Shown: positions 54,288 to 63,070 of the stretch, piece by piece
Numbering within the stretch: the stretch's first letter is position 1
Layout of the letters: each line of letters starts with the position of its first letter
Origin: Paenibacillus luteus
Lineage (GTDB): Bacteria > Bacillota > Bacilli > Paenibacillales > Paenibacillaceae
Direction: 5' to 3'
DNA length: 64,000 bases
NCBI RefSeq assembly: GCF_006542765.1
Contig: NZ_SKCD01000015.1
Span: 62,001-126,000 of the forward strand
Program-made: the position numbers and the translations under genes
Notes under the pieces: generated by a model
What the model was told of the DNA's origin: nothing
What the model saw: only the letters and a program-made list of their open reading frames with translations
Databases searched by the model: none

Positions 54288-55727
54288 ATGAGTAAACTGG
54301 CATCCGAAAGCCCGGTCTCCGGCGGTGTTAAAGTTTCCGTTCAACGATTCGGTCGTTTTCTCAGCGGCATGGTTATGCCGAATATTGGCGCTTTTATCGC
54401 ATGGGGGCTCATAACGGCTTTATTTATACCGACAGGCTGGTATCCGAACGAAAGTCTCGCGACGCTTGTCGGACCTATGATCACCTACTTGCTCCCGATC
54501 CTTATCGGATATACAGGCGGTCAAATGGTTCACGGCGTGCGCGGCGGCGTGATCGGCGCAATCGTCACGCTTGGCGTTATCGCAGGGGCGGATATTCCAA
54601 TGTTCCTCGGCGCGATGATCGTCGGTCCGTCTGCGGCATGGGTATTGAAAAAGTTTGACCGCTCCATTGAAGGGAAGATCCCTTCCGGCTTCGAAATGCT
54701 AATCAACAACTTCTCGTCCGGCATCATCGGCGGCGGCCTTGCGGTTATCGCATTCAAGGGTGTCGGCCCCATAGTTGAAGCTTTGAGCAAAGTGCTCAGC
54801 ACCGGCGTGGAATGGCTGATTGACACGGGACTTCTGCCACTGGTGAACGTGCTGATCGAGCCGGCCAAGGTGCTGTTCCTCAACAATGCCATTAACCACG
54901 GCATCTTGGGACCGCTCGCGTTGGATCAAGCCACGCAAACCGGCAAATCCATCATTTATATGCTGGAGTCCAATCCAGGACCGGGCCTTGGCATCTTGCT
55001 TGCTTATTGGCTGTTCGGCAAAGGCATGGTGAAGCAATCCGCACCAGGCGCAGTAGTCATTCACTTCTTCGGCGGGATTCACGAAATTTATTTCCCTTAT
55101 ATTCTGATGAATCCACGTCTTATTCTTGCAGCTATCGCCGGCGGCGTATCCGGTACCTTCACCTTCTCTCTATTCGGAGCAGGACTGGTTGCAGCACCGT
55201 CACCCGGCAGTATTCTCGCGTATTTCTCGATGACGCCAAAAGGCGGCATGCTCGCTATGCTCAGCGGCGTCGTAGTCGCAACCGTCGTGTCATTCCTTGT
55301 CTCTGCCGTGCTGCTTAAGACAACGAAGCAAACCGAGGATGCAGACAACGAGCTTGAACAGGCAGCCCAGAAGGTTCAGCAAATGAAAGCCGAATCCAAA
55401 GGTGCCGCTGCTGCTCCAGCACCTTCGGCTCCAACGGGTCAATTGACGAAGGAGCAAGTAAACAAGATCGTATTCTCCTGCGATGCAGGCATGGGTTCCA
55501 GCGCGATGGGCGCTTCGATCCTGCGCAAAAAAATAAACGCAGCCGAGCTGCCGATCACCGTCATCAACACGGCAATCAACGATATTCCGAATGATGCCGA
55601 TATCGTCATTACCCATAAGACACTGACTGATCGGGCACGGCAGAAGGCGCCAAACGCCGAGCATATCTCGATTGATAATTTTCTTAAGAGTCCGGAGTAT
55701 GACTTGCTCGTTCAAAGACTAAGTTAA
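54288..55727 (+). CDS. mtlA: Mannitol PTS transporter, IICB components
   Basis: The 479-residue protein has an IIC membrane domain (residues about 20-345) with NNAINHGILGPLA and GGIHEIYFPYILMNP, a flexible Ala/Lys/Gln-rich linker (about 350-385) and a IIB domain with active cysteine C398 in SCDAGMGSSAMGAS. It imports mannitol and phosphorylates it to mannitol 1-phosphate. The IIA component is separate (MtlF, three genes on), as in Bacillus and unlike E. coli MtlA. GGAGG lies seven bases before the ATG. Confidence 0.95.
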   Translation: MSKLASESPVSGGVKVSVQRFGRFLSGMVMPNIGAFIAWGLITALFIPTGWYPNESLATLVGPMITYLLPILIGYTGGQMVHGVRGGVIGAIVTLGVIAGADIPMFLGAMIVGPSAAWVLKKFDRSIEGKIPSGFEMLINNFSSGIIGGGLAVIAFKGVGPIVEALSKVLSTGVEWLIDTGLLPLVNVLIEPAKVLFLNNAINHGILGPLALDQATQTGKSIIYMLESNPGPGLGILLAYWLFGKGMVKQSAPGAVVIHFFGGIHEIYFPYILMNPRLILAAIAGGVSGTFTFSLFGAGLVAAPSPGSILAYFSMTPKGGMLAMLSGVVVATVVSFLVSAVLLKTTKQTEDADNELEQAAQKVQQMKAESKGAAAAPAPSAPTGQLTKEQVNKIVFSCDAGMGSSAMGASILRKKINAAELPITVINTAINDIPNDADIVITHKTLTDRARQKAPNAEHISIDNFLKSPEYDLLVQRLS

Positions 55728-55759
55728 GACTACGCAAATAAGAAGCTCATGAAACCATA

Positions 55760-55791
55760 CTTAACGCTGACAGAGATCTGTCGGCGTTAAG
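55760..55791 (+). repeat. Strong hairpin between mtlA and mtlR
   Basis: CTTAACGCTGACAG and CTGTCGGCGTTAAG form a 14-bp stem with one G-U pair and an AGAT loop. No T-run follows, so it is better read as an intercistronic processing, stability or attenuation element than as a full terminator. It lies 16 bp upstream of the mtlR ribosome binding site. Confidence 0.7.
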
Positions 55792-55819
55792 TCCATTCTT
55801 CTGTAAAGGAGGATAACCT

Positions 55820-57877
55820 ATCAAAGCCTCAACTAGGCAACGACGAATTATAGAGCTTCTGCTGGACCAGAAGCAGGAGATTACAGCTGCGGATATCGCT
55901 GCATTCGCAGGAACCAGCACCCGAACGATTCATCGGGAGCTTGGCGATATCGAGCCGTTTCTTGCCGCGAGCGGCATCTCGCTCCATCGCACCGCCGGGC
56001 TCGGCATTCGCATCGAAGCCGACGATCAGACACTTGAGCGTTTCAAGCAGAGCCTTGACCTTGCTGATGCCTTCGAATATTCGGCGGAGGAGCGTAAAAT
56101 TCTTATTTTTTGCCGGCTGCTTGAGCATGATGAGCCTTTAAAGCTCTTCTCGCTTGCTCACGAGCTGCGCGTAACGATGCCGACGATCAGCCACGACCTT
56201 GATGAGCTTGAGGCAACGATGCAGAGGCAAGGACTGACGCTTGTGCGCAGAAGAGGTTATGGCGTCGAGATTATCGGTTCCGAGGAAGCAAAGCGCCATT
56301 CCATCAGCTTGCTCGCCCTCAACCATTTGGATGATTCCGATCTGTTCGGGCAGTTCCAGGACCAGGCGGTAACCCATCCGATTACTGCCCAGCTGCTGGA
56401 TATGATCGGCAAAGAGAATTTCAAGAAGCTCGAGCAAGCGCTATGGGAACTGAATGACGATTGGCCAAACACGCTGTCCGAATCGGATTACACCCGAATG
56501 CTAATCAAGCTGTCCGTGGCTCTGACCCGTATCGGGAATCATTGCCTCGTAGCTGCAAACACCTATGAACACAGCAAGGTCATCCCTTTGCTGCAGAGCC
56601 TGATGGACGCGCTTGACCTCCAGCTGCCTTTGGAAGAACAACGCTATCTCTCGCAACTGCTGGACAATGAAGCTTTTCCCGAGAGCAGTCTTCTGATCCA
56701 CCATGAGGATATGCCAACGCTGGAAGGCGTTAAGCAGCTCATTCAATATGTCGAGAAGCATCTGAATCTCTCACTGACTGAAGACCACTCGCTGGAAGAA
56801 GGATTAATTCAGCATATCAAGCCAGCCTTTCAGCGCATACTTGATGGCATTGCGATCCGAAATCCCATGCTGGTTCAGATCAAAAAGGATTACAGCTCCT
56901 TGTTTTCAATCGTGCGGGGCGGTGTACAAGAGGTATATGCGCACATAAAAGTGCCAGACGAGGAAATCGGCTATATTGCGATGCATTTCGGAGCCTCGCT
57001 CGAGCGATTAAAGCCTTTTCCTAGAAAAATTAGAGCGGTGCTCGTATGCACGAGCGGCATCGGGTCTTCGAAGCTGCTAGCTGTCAAAATAGCCAAGGAG
57101 CTGCCGCAAATCGAATTGATTGGCCATTATTCCTGGTACGAGGCAACCAGGCTCCCAGCCAGCCGCTATGATTTAATTATTTCCACCGTCGATCTGCCGC
57201 TGAAGCCTGACCGCTACATTAAGCTAAGCCCGATGCTATCGCCTGAAGAGACCAATAAGCTGCGCGCTTATATCGAGGGCACGACGCTCAAAAAAGTCAA
57301 TCCTGCCATCGCGGCAGAAGCAGAGGCCTCTGGCCAATCGCCCATGGACCGCTTGCTGCTGCTTCAGCTTTATTCCGGCGTCGTTCTGCGGCTACTTGAC
57401 GGCTTTCACGTCCACGACCTTGCCATGCAGCACAGCCTAGTTGATCTGGCCCAGCAGTTGCCGAGGATGCTGTCTTTATTCGACAAGCCGTACATCGATA
57501 GGCATAACGATAAAATTACAGAGCAGTTGCTCGCAAGGGAGCGCCAAGGCAGTCTGGTCATTCCCGATACGGAGCTCGCCTTGCTTCACACGCGCAGCGA
57601 ATGGATCGAGGAGCCGCTGCTCGCCCTGTACCGCTTTGACAATCCGCTTATCCTGAGCGAGGACGGCGAGATGAAGGCCAAACAAGCCTTAATGATGCTC
57701 GGCCCCATCAAGCTTGATCCTTATAGCCTGGAGCTGCTTAGCGAAATTAGCGCCATGCTGCTGCTTCCGGAACTGCTTACCGTCCTAGCTCACGGCCATA
57801 CAGCCAGCATAAAGCTGTTTATCTCTAAAAAACTGGAAGCCTATATAAAAACAAAATTGGATTGGAGAGAATCATAA
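55820..57877 (+). CDS. mtlR: MtlR, PRD-containing activator of mannitol genes; probable ATC start
   Basis: The full frame gives 685 residues, close to B. subtilis MtlR. Domains: N-terminal helix-turn-helix (STRQRRIIELLLDQKQEITA), a second HTH (FSLAHELRVTMPTISHDLDE), PRD1, PRD2 (HIKPAFQRI, IAMHFGASLER), an EIIB-like domain with C410 in CTSGIGSSK, and an EIIA-like C-terminal domain with a histidine in LALLHTRSEW. The first ATG (56177) would delete the DNA-binding domain. The frame is closed by TAA at 55814, and GGAGG (55808-55812) lies seven bases before ATC at 55820, so ATC is the only start at proper spacing. In PRD1 the usual histidine appears to be lysine (MLIKLSVAL). Family members are activated by HPr and inhibited by the mannitol EII proteins. 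Confidence 0.85.
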   Translation: MKASTRQRRIIELLLDQKQEITAADIAAFAGTSTRTIHRELGDIEPFLAASGISLHRTAGLGIRIEADDQTLERFKQSLDLADAFEYSAEERKILIFCRLLEHDEPLKLFSLAHELRVTMPTISHDLDELEATMQRQGLTLVRRRGYGVEIIGSEEAKRHSISLLALNHLDDSDLFGQFQDQAVTHPITAQLLDMIGKENFKKLEQALWELNDDWPNTLSESDYTRMLIKLSVALTRIGNHCLVAANTYEHSKVIPLLQSLMDALDLQLPLEEQRYLSQLLDNEAFPESSLLIHHEDMPTLEGVKQLIQYVEKHLNLSLTEDHSLEEGLIQHIKPAFQRILDGIAIRNPMLVQIKKDYSSLFSIVRGGVQEVYAHIKVPDEEIGYIAMHFGASLERLKPFPRKIRAVLVCTSGIGSSKLLAVKIAKELPQIELIGHYSWYEATRLPASRYDLIISTVDLPLKPDRYIKLSPMLSPEETNKLRAYIEGTTLKKVNPAIAAEAEASGQSPMDRLLLLQLYSGVVLRLLDGFHVHDLAMQHSLVDLAQQLPRMLSLFDKPYIDRHNDKITEQLLARERQGSLVIPDTELALLHTRSEWIEEPLLALYRFDNPLILSEDGEMKAKQALMMLGPIKLDPYSLELLSEISAMLLLPELLTVLAHGHTASIKLFISKKLEAYIKTKLDWRES

Positions 57878-58314
57878 TGACCATTCTATCTACAGACAAA
57901 GTGAAACTAAACGTTAGCGTCAAAGACAAATACGAGGCGATCCGCCTTGTCGGGCAAATGCTCGTGGATGCCGGCCATGCGCCGCAAGCCTACATCGAGA
58001 AAATGATCGAACGCGAAGATGCGCTATCCACTTACATTGGCGGAGGGCTTGCGATGCCTCACGGCACCAATGACTCCAAAGCGCTGATCCAATCCACCGG
58101 AATGGCGATTATCATCGTGCCAGGCGGAGTGGATTTTGGCGGCGAGGAGCCCGCACAGCTCGTCATCGGCCTTGCGGCGATCGGCGACGATCACCTTGAT
58201 ATTTTGACCAACGTAGCCGTACTCGTATCCGAGGAAGAAGATATGCAGCGTATCTTGAATGCCGCTTCCGAGAAAGAGCTGATCGCGATCTTCGAGTCGG
58301 GGATGGCATCATGA
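57877..58314 (+). CDS. mtlF: Mannitol PTS IIA component
   Basis: The 145-residue protein is a IIA-Mtl/fructose-type domain with active-site H62 in GLAMPHGTNDSKALI. It passes phosphate from HPr to the IIB cysteine of MtlA. The ATG overlaps the mtlR stop (TAATG) and has GGAGAG eight bases upstream; the frame is open to a TTG at 57862 that lies in that ribosome binding site. Confidence 0.94.
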   Translation: MTILSTDKVKLNVSVKDKYEAIRLVGQMLVDAGHAPQAYIEKMIEREDALSTYIGGGLAMPHGTNDSKALIQSTGMAIIIVPGGVDFGGEEPAQLVIGLAAIGDDHLDILTNVAVLVSEEEDMQRILNAASEKELIAIFESGMAS

Positions 58315-59489
58315 AGGCCGTCCACTTCGGCGCCGGCAATATCGGCCGCGGCTTCATCGGATTACTGCTGCATAACGCCGGCTACGAGATTACCTTCGTC
58401 GATGTGAACGATTCGCTCGTCGCCGAGCTGCAAGCCAAAGGGCAATACGCCGTGCGGCTTGCCAACGAGCAAGGCGATACCTACCTCGTTGACCATGTCA
58501 CCGCTATCGACGGGAAAAATATTGCACTCGTCGCAGAAGCGATTGCGGAAGCCGATATCGTAACGACGGCCGTCGGGGTTACGGTATTAAAGCATATCGC
58601 AGCAGCGGTTGCTAAAGGAATAGAGCTTAGGCTTGCTAGAGAAAACACGGCTCTGCCAGTGATTGCTTGCGAGAATGCGCTCGGCGGCAGCACTATACTC
58701 AAGCAGCTTGTTTATGAGCATTTGCCGGAAGCGTTGAAAGCGCGGGCTGAGCTTCATGTTGCTTTTCCCGATGCAGCCGTCGATCGGATCGTTCCGCTTC
58801 AACAGCATGAAGATCCGCTCTTAGTCGTAGTAGAACCCTTTTACGAATGGACGGTCGAGCGTTCACCTTTGCTCGCTTCGCTGCCCGAAATCGAGGGCAT
58901 TCATTACGTTGACCAGCTCGAGCCTTACATTGAGCGCAAGCTGTTCACCGTTAATACCGGCCACTGCGTCGCGGCTTATCACGGTTACTTGCGCGGATAT
59001 GAGACGATTCAGGAAGCGATGAAGGATAGCGAAGTCATTGCCGAAGTGAAAGGCGCTTTGCAGGAGACGGGAGCGGTACTGATCGAGCGTTACTCGTTCA
59101 ACGAGAAGGACCACGGCCAATATATCGGGCAAATTCTTGAGCGTTTCACCAACCCTCATTTGCTGGATGAGGTTTCTAGAATCGGCCGCTCGCCGATCCG
59201 CAAGCTGTCGCCTAATGACCGCTTGGTTAGGCCGGCCTTATTAGCATACGAATATGGGATATCGGCAGACCATTTAACGACCGCTATGGCTGCGGCTTTA
59301 CATTTTCATAACGAGGAAGATCCTGAGGCCGTAGAGCTCCAGCTAGCCATTCAAGAAATTGGACTTATACCTGCAATCACCAAATATACAGGCATAGATG
59401 AGCAGCACTCGCTCCATCAGGAAGTGGTCCGGCACTATCGAGAGCTGGGACTTGCAGCTAACTCGGCAGGGAAAGGAATGAGCAAATGA
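58311..59489 (+). CDS. mtlD: Mannitol-1-phosphate 5-dehydrogenase (copy 2, operon copy)
   Basis: The 392-residue enzyme oxidises mannitol 1-phosphate to fructose 6-phosphate. It has FGAGNIGRGFIGLLLHNAGY, the NAD-specific aspartate D31 in VDVND, CENALGGS and the catalytic KLFTVNTGHC. Its ATG overlaps the mtlF stop (ATGA). It is the canonical copy; the paralogue at 46958-48124 differs in the cofactor loop. Confidence 0.95.
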   Translation: MKAVHFGAGNIGRGFIGLLLHNAGYEITFVDVNDSLVAELQAKGQYAVRLANEQGDTYLVDHVTAIDGKNIALVAEAIAEADIVTTAVGVTVLKHIAAAVAKGIELRLARENTALPVIACENALGGSTILKQLVYEHLPEALKARAELHVAFPDAAVDRIVPLQQHEDPLLVVVEPFYEWTVERSPLLASLPEIEGIHYVDQLEPYIERKLFTVNTGHCVAAYHGYLRGYETIQEAMKDSEVIAEVKGALQETGAVLIERYSFNEKDHGQYIGQILERFTNPHLLDEVSRIGRSPIRKLSPNDRLVRPALLAYEYGISADHLTTAMAAALHFHNEEDPEAVELQLAIQEIGLIPAITKYTGIDEQHSLHQEVVRHYRELGLAANSAGKGMSK

Positions 59490-61222
59490 TGACAACTTTA
59501 TTAAAAGGGATAGCCGCTTCGCCCGGCATTGCCATCGCGCGCGTATTTCATCTAGCAGCCGAGCGGTTCGTCCCGGTTCAGCAAGCGATTAGCGACACGG
59601 CTGCAGAGGTTGAGCGCTTCCGTTCCGCCGTCGCTTTGTCCCGCGACGAGGTCGAGGCCATTCGCGCCTCAGCCGAGGCTCGGCTTGGCGCGGACAAAGC
59701 GGAAATTTTCGAAGGCCATCTCATGATTCTGGAGGACCCGGACCTGATTGAAGCGGTTGAACAGAAGATTGCCGATGAAGCGATTTGCGCGGAATTTGCG
59801 CTGCACGAGATTGCGCAGTCCTTTATCGAGCTGCTGCAGTCCATGTCCGATGAGCTGCTGCGCGGCCGGGCTGTCGATATTGAGGACGTCTCCGGCCGTA
59901 TCATGAGCCACCTGCGCGGCGTACCGCACAGAGAGCTGGCAGGCATGACGGAGGAGTGCATTATCGTAGCACGCGATCTGACCCCCTCAGACACGGCACA
60001 GCTCAATTTAGACTATGTACGCGGCTTTGTAACCGAGGTGGGCAGCCGTACGTCCCATTCGGCCATTATGGCGCGCTCGCTTGAGATTCCAGCCATTGTT
60101 GGCGCGGGAGCAGCCGTTCATGATATCCCTGCTGATGCTTTTATCGTCATGGATGCCAATCAAGGCGTTGTTCTCATCGCTCCAACAGAAGAGGAGCTCG
60201 CGAATTACAAGGACATGAAGCAGAAGGATGACCATCGCAGAGTTGAGCTTAGCAAGCTGAAGGATTTGCCGAGCTTGTCCAAGGATGGCAAACGGGTCGA
60301 GCTGGCAGCCAACATTGGCAAGCTGGAGGATATCCAGCGGGCGATCGACAACGGCGCCGAAGGGATCGGCCTTTTCCGCACCGAATTCCTCTATATGGGA
60401 CGCAGCTCACTCCCTACGGAGGAGGAGCAGTTCACCAGCTACAAATACGCGCTTGAAAAAATGAATCCGAAGCCTGTCGTTATACGAACACTCGACATCG
60501 GCGGCGACAAGGAGCTTCCTTATATGGAGCTGCCGAAGGAAAGCAACCCTTTCCTCGGCCAGCGTGCGCTGCGCCTGTGCCTAGACCGGCAGGATCTGTT
60601 CCGCACGCAGCTGCGGGCACTGCTTCGCGCCAGTCGTTACGGCAACCTTAAGATCATGTTCCCCATGATCGCCGTGCTGGAAGAGCTTCTCGAAGCCAAG
60701 CGTTTGCTTGAGGAAGAGAAGCAGAAGCTGATAGCCGAGGGCGTCCAGCTCGCCGAGCATATCGAGATCGGGATGATGGTCGAGATTCCGGCAGCGGCAG
60801 TAGCCGCGGACCTATTTGCGCCAGAAGTCGATTTCTTCAGCATCGGCACGAATGACCTGATTCAATATACGATGGCGGCAGACCGCATGAACGAAACCGT
60901 CTCCTACCTGTATCAGCCTTGGCATCCATCGCTGCTCCGCTTAATTCGTTTCGTTCTTCAAGCAGCGGAGAAGGAAGGCAAATGGGTCGGCATGTGCGGC
61001 GAAATGGCCGGGGACAGCACGGCCATCCCTCTGCTGCTCGGCCTTGGTCTTCATGAATTCAGCATGAGCGCAGGCTCGATTTTGCAGGCAAGAGAGTTAA
61101 TAAGCACGCTCGACCAGTCGAGCTGGTCAGGCCACGCTAACCAGGCACTCACGATGCGCAGCACCGATGAAATTACACAATTCGTAGAACGCACAAGAAA
61201 TGGAGTGATTCAGCATGATTAG
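59486..61222 (+). CDS. ptsI: PTS enzyme I
   Basis: The 578-residue protein has the phosphohistidine H191 in GSRTSHSAIMARSLEIPA, the PEP-binding GLFRTEFLYMGR, FPMIAVLEELLEAK, FFSIGTNDLIQYTMAADRMN and the catalytic cysteine in GMCGEMAGD. It takes phosphate from phosphoenolpyruvate and gives it to HPr. The ATG overlaps the mtlD stop (ATGATG). Its presence inside the mannitol operon suggests a dedicated EI, though I cannot see whether the genome has another. Confidence 0.94.
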   Translation: MMTTLLKGIAASPGIAIARVFHLAAERFVPVQQAISDTAAEVERFRSAVALSRDEVEAIRASAEARLGADKAEIFEGHLMILEDPDLIEAVEQKIADEAICAEFALHEIAQSFIELLQSMSDELLRGRAVDIEDVSGRIMSHLRGVPHRELAGMTEECIIVARDLTPSDTAQLNLDYVRGFVTEVGSRTSHSAIMARSLEIPAIVGAGAAVHDIPADAFIVMDANQGVVLIAPTEEELANYKDMKQKDDHRRVELSKLKDLPSLSKDGKRVELAANIGKLEDIQRAIDNGAEGIGLFRTEFLYMGRSSLPTEEEQFTSYKYALEKMNPKPVVIRTLDIGGDKELPYMELPKESNPFLGQRALRLCLDRQDLFRTQLRALLRASRYGNLKIMFPMIAVLEELLEAKRLLEEEKQKLIAEGVQLAEHIEIGMMVEIPAAAVAADLFAPEVDFFSIGTNDLIQYTMAADRMNETVSYLYQPWHPSLLRLIRFVLQAAEKEGKWVGMCGEMAGDSTAIPLLLGLGLHEFSMSAGSILQARELISTLDQSSWSGHANQALTMRSTDEITQFVERTRNGVIQHD

Positions 61223-61475
61223 CAAAACCTTCACGATACTCAACCCTACGGGCTTTCATGTTCGTCCAACCAAAACCTTCGTCCAAACCGCCAGCACCTT
61301 CCCTTGCAAGATTACGGTCTTGAACAAAGGCAAAAAGGTCAACGGCAAAAGCTCGCTAAGCATGCTCACGCTCGGTATCGCCGTCAACGAGGAAGTCACG
61401 CTGGAGATCGACGGTGAACAAGAAGAGCAAGCTCTCGAAGCGCTTGGCAAGCTGCTTACTGATATCCACGAATAA
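61215..61475 (+). CDS. ptsH: HPr-family phosphocarrier of the mannitol operon
   Basis: The 86-residue protein has the active H15 in NPTGFHVRPTKTFVQTAS and a serine at position 46 (GKSSLSMLTLGI). In regulatory Firmicute HPr the residues after S46 are usually I-M-G-V-M; here they are S-L-S-M-L, so its use as an HPr-kinase/CcpA signal is in doubt. The start overlaps ptsI by 8 bp, with GGAGTG eight bases upstream. It probably serves mtlF and mtlR directly. Confidence 0.92.
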   Translation: MISKTFTILNPTGFHVRPTKTFVQTASTFPCKITVLNKGKKVNGKSSLSMLTLGIAVNEEVTLEIDGEQEEQALEALGKLLTDIHE

Positions 61476-61495
61476 CACGAATAACGACAATCGAT

Positions 61496-61580
61496 ACGGC
61501 ATATTAGCTGAAACGGCTTATTATCTAAAACAGCATATTAGTGGAAACGGCATATATTCTGAAACAGCTAATTAATAGAC
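61496..61580. repeat. Five 17-bp tandem units after ptsH
   Basis: Five contiguous units begin at 61496, 61513, 61530, 61547 and 61564. They read ACGGCATATTAGCTGAA, ACGGCTTATTATCTAAA, ACAGCATATTAGTGGAA, ACGGCATATATTCTGAA and ACAGCTAATTAATAGAC. The 5' ACRGC and following AT-rich core are conserved. The array lies between the ptsH stop and the terminator. Confidence 0.75.
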
Positions 61581-61592
61581 CTCACCCCAAAG

Positions 61593-61644
61593 CGGCTGAG
61601 CTTGAAAAAGGATCAAAACCCTTTTTCTCGCTCAGTCGTTTTTT
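61593..61644 (+). terminator. Terminator of the mannitol operon
   Basis: A two-part stem, CGGCTGAGC with GCTCAGTCG and GAAAAAGG with CCTTTTTC, is closed by an eight-base loop and followed by TTTTTT. The structure is extended and has a clear T-run on the plus strand. Confidence 0.85.
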
Positions 61645-62250
61645 GCTTGTTACACATACATATAACCATTGCGCCCCTTTTTCTCCGCATCCTACTTGCC
61701 ACTTCTCCAAGGCCTCACAACATGCACCAGATGCAGCAACGTCTCCCCCGAACCAATCGCAGTAAATCATGTAAGATTCCTCTCCGTTTTAATTAGATGG
61801 AATTCCTCACTATAATTTAAGTGTTTTTGGATTATTTAGGAATTTAGAGGGAATTGTTCTGCTAATTTTAAAGAATCAGCGAGAAATGACATGAAACAGC
61901 TAGATTAAAGAGACAAATTCCATCTATTTCATACCCTTTCGAATGGCGCCCCAGAAAACGAAGAAAAAATAAGCAGAAATCATCAATATCATCATTGGAA
62001 GTTCGCTTTTAAGTAACACATTTGACATGACTAACTGTTCATTAGACATAACCAACTATATAAGTTGAACTAAAGTTTCTCGTTTTGGTCGCTGCGCGAG
62101 TAGCTCATTCTATGGGGTCGCGGTTGCACCCAGATTCTTAAAATGACTAAGACATGTAAAGGTAAGAATCCAGCTACTAAGGCGAGCAGTTCATTTTTTC
62201 CAATCGATCTTCTCGCTTCTCATATCCTTCATTTCTTTCGTTCAACTTGT
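61645..62250. other. Non-coding stretch with an 11-bp inverted repeat pair
   Basis: No convincing gene is seen. TAGATGGAATT (61794-61804) and AATTCCATCTA (61916-61926) form perfect 11-bp inverted repeats around an AT-rich 111-bp interior, which could be a small MITE-like or stem-forming element. No transposase is present. Confidence 0.4.
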
Positions 62251-62500
62251 CTATATCTCCAAAACCCAGCCATAAACTGCCCCTTTGAAGCCGCTGGGCT
62301 AGATTAGATCTATTTTTTAGACCTATTTCATCGATTTCGGCTATTTGCATTAGATTAGATCTAAAAATTAGATCTATTTCTCCAAAACCAAGCCATATCC
62401 AGTTCATTTGGGGCCGCGGGGCTAGATTAGATCTATTTTTTAGACCTATTTCATCCATTTCATCTATCACATCGGCTATTTCCGCTAAACTTACGAGACA
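62251..62500. repeat. Two-copy direct repeat of 123-bp period with TAGATCTA palindromes
   Basis: The sequence beginning CTATATCTCCAAAACC at 62251 recurs at 62374 as CTATTTCTCCAAAACC. Each copy contains the block GGGCTAGATTAGATCTAT followed by TTTTTAGACCTATTTCATC. Between them the octamer TAGATCTA occurs in extra copies. The 123-bp period equals 41 codons, and on the minus strand a 111-residue frame (62177-62512) reads through both copies with repeated NRSNLA and WLGFG motifs. I treat this as a DNA repeat, with coding possible but unlikely. Confidence 0.55.
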
Positions 62501-62576
62501 AGTGATGACCATGGAAATCGAACAACAGACTAACAGGAACTGGACAAACGGCTGAGGTAACAGAAAAAAACTCCGG

Positions 62577-63070
62577 ATGTATGTACGCGATCAAACGATT
62601 TACTTACATGCTGTGAAGCTGATGCAGTGAACGAAATTGCGGAGATGATTCGTAAAAACCCTGTAACGGTGAGCACTTCCATCCAATCTTACCAATGAAA
62701 GGGTTGGATGGCTTCGTGATGGATGTCTCTACAGGCGCTCCTGAACAGTTGACTCCCGAGCAGACGATGATATCGAAACTTCCACATAAAGTTGGGGTTA
62801 CCGACAAGCACAATTGGACATTGGCTCTGGCTGCGGCTTATTTCAAGCGTGTTTTTTAACGAAGCTGCACCATCACGAGTATGGCCAAATGACTTCACCG
62901 ATCGGGTCTCTGGTTTACCAGACCGATGTATACGCTCGAAGCTGCCGTTGAGGGCAAGCAAACGAAGTTCGTGCGCGAACGGTTCCTCACTTAAGAAAAG
63001 ATTAATAAACGATGAGATCCACCAACTGCTGTTTGAAGACGGGAGTATGATCCACGATTGTTTATAGAGA
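62577..63070 (+). pseudogene. Decayed coding sequence, unidentified
   Basis: On the plus strand one frame gives protein-like segments broken by stops: EADAVNEIAEMIRKNPVTVS near 62610 and, in the frame of 62698, GFVMDVSTGAPEQLTPEQTM, then VGVTDKHNWTLALAAAYFKR, and later EGKQTKFVRERFLT. A TAA at about 62857 and further stops interrupt it. I cannot name the family. A 216-residue frame on the opposite strand covers the same area but looks like a shadow. Confidence that this is a real relic is low to moderate. Confidence 0.3.

Noticed and set aside
56177..57877. mtlR starting at the first ATG
   Set aside because: This would remove the helix-turn-helix region, which is intact in the upstream frame and preceded by a well-placed GGAGG.
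62177..62512. 111-residue frame through the 123-bp repeats as a real gene
   Set aside because: The frame is explained by a repeat period divisible by three and AT-rich palindromes. No ribosome binding site or family motif supports translation.
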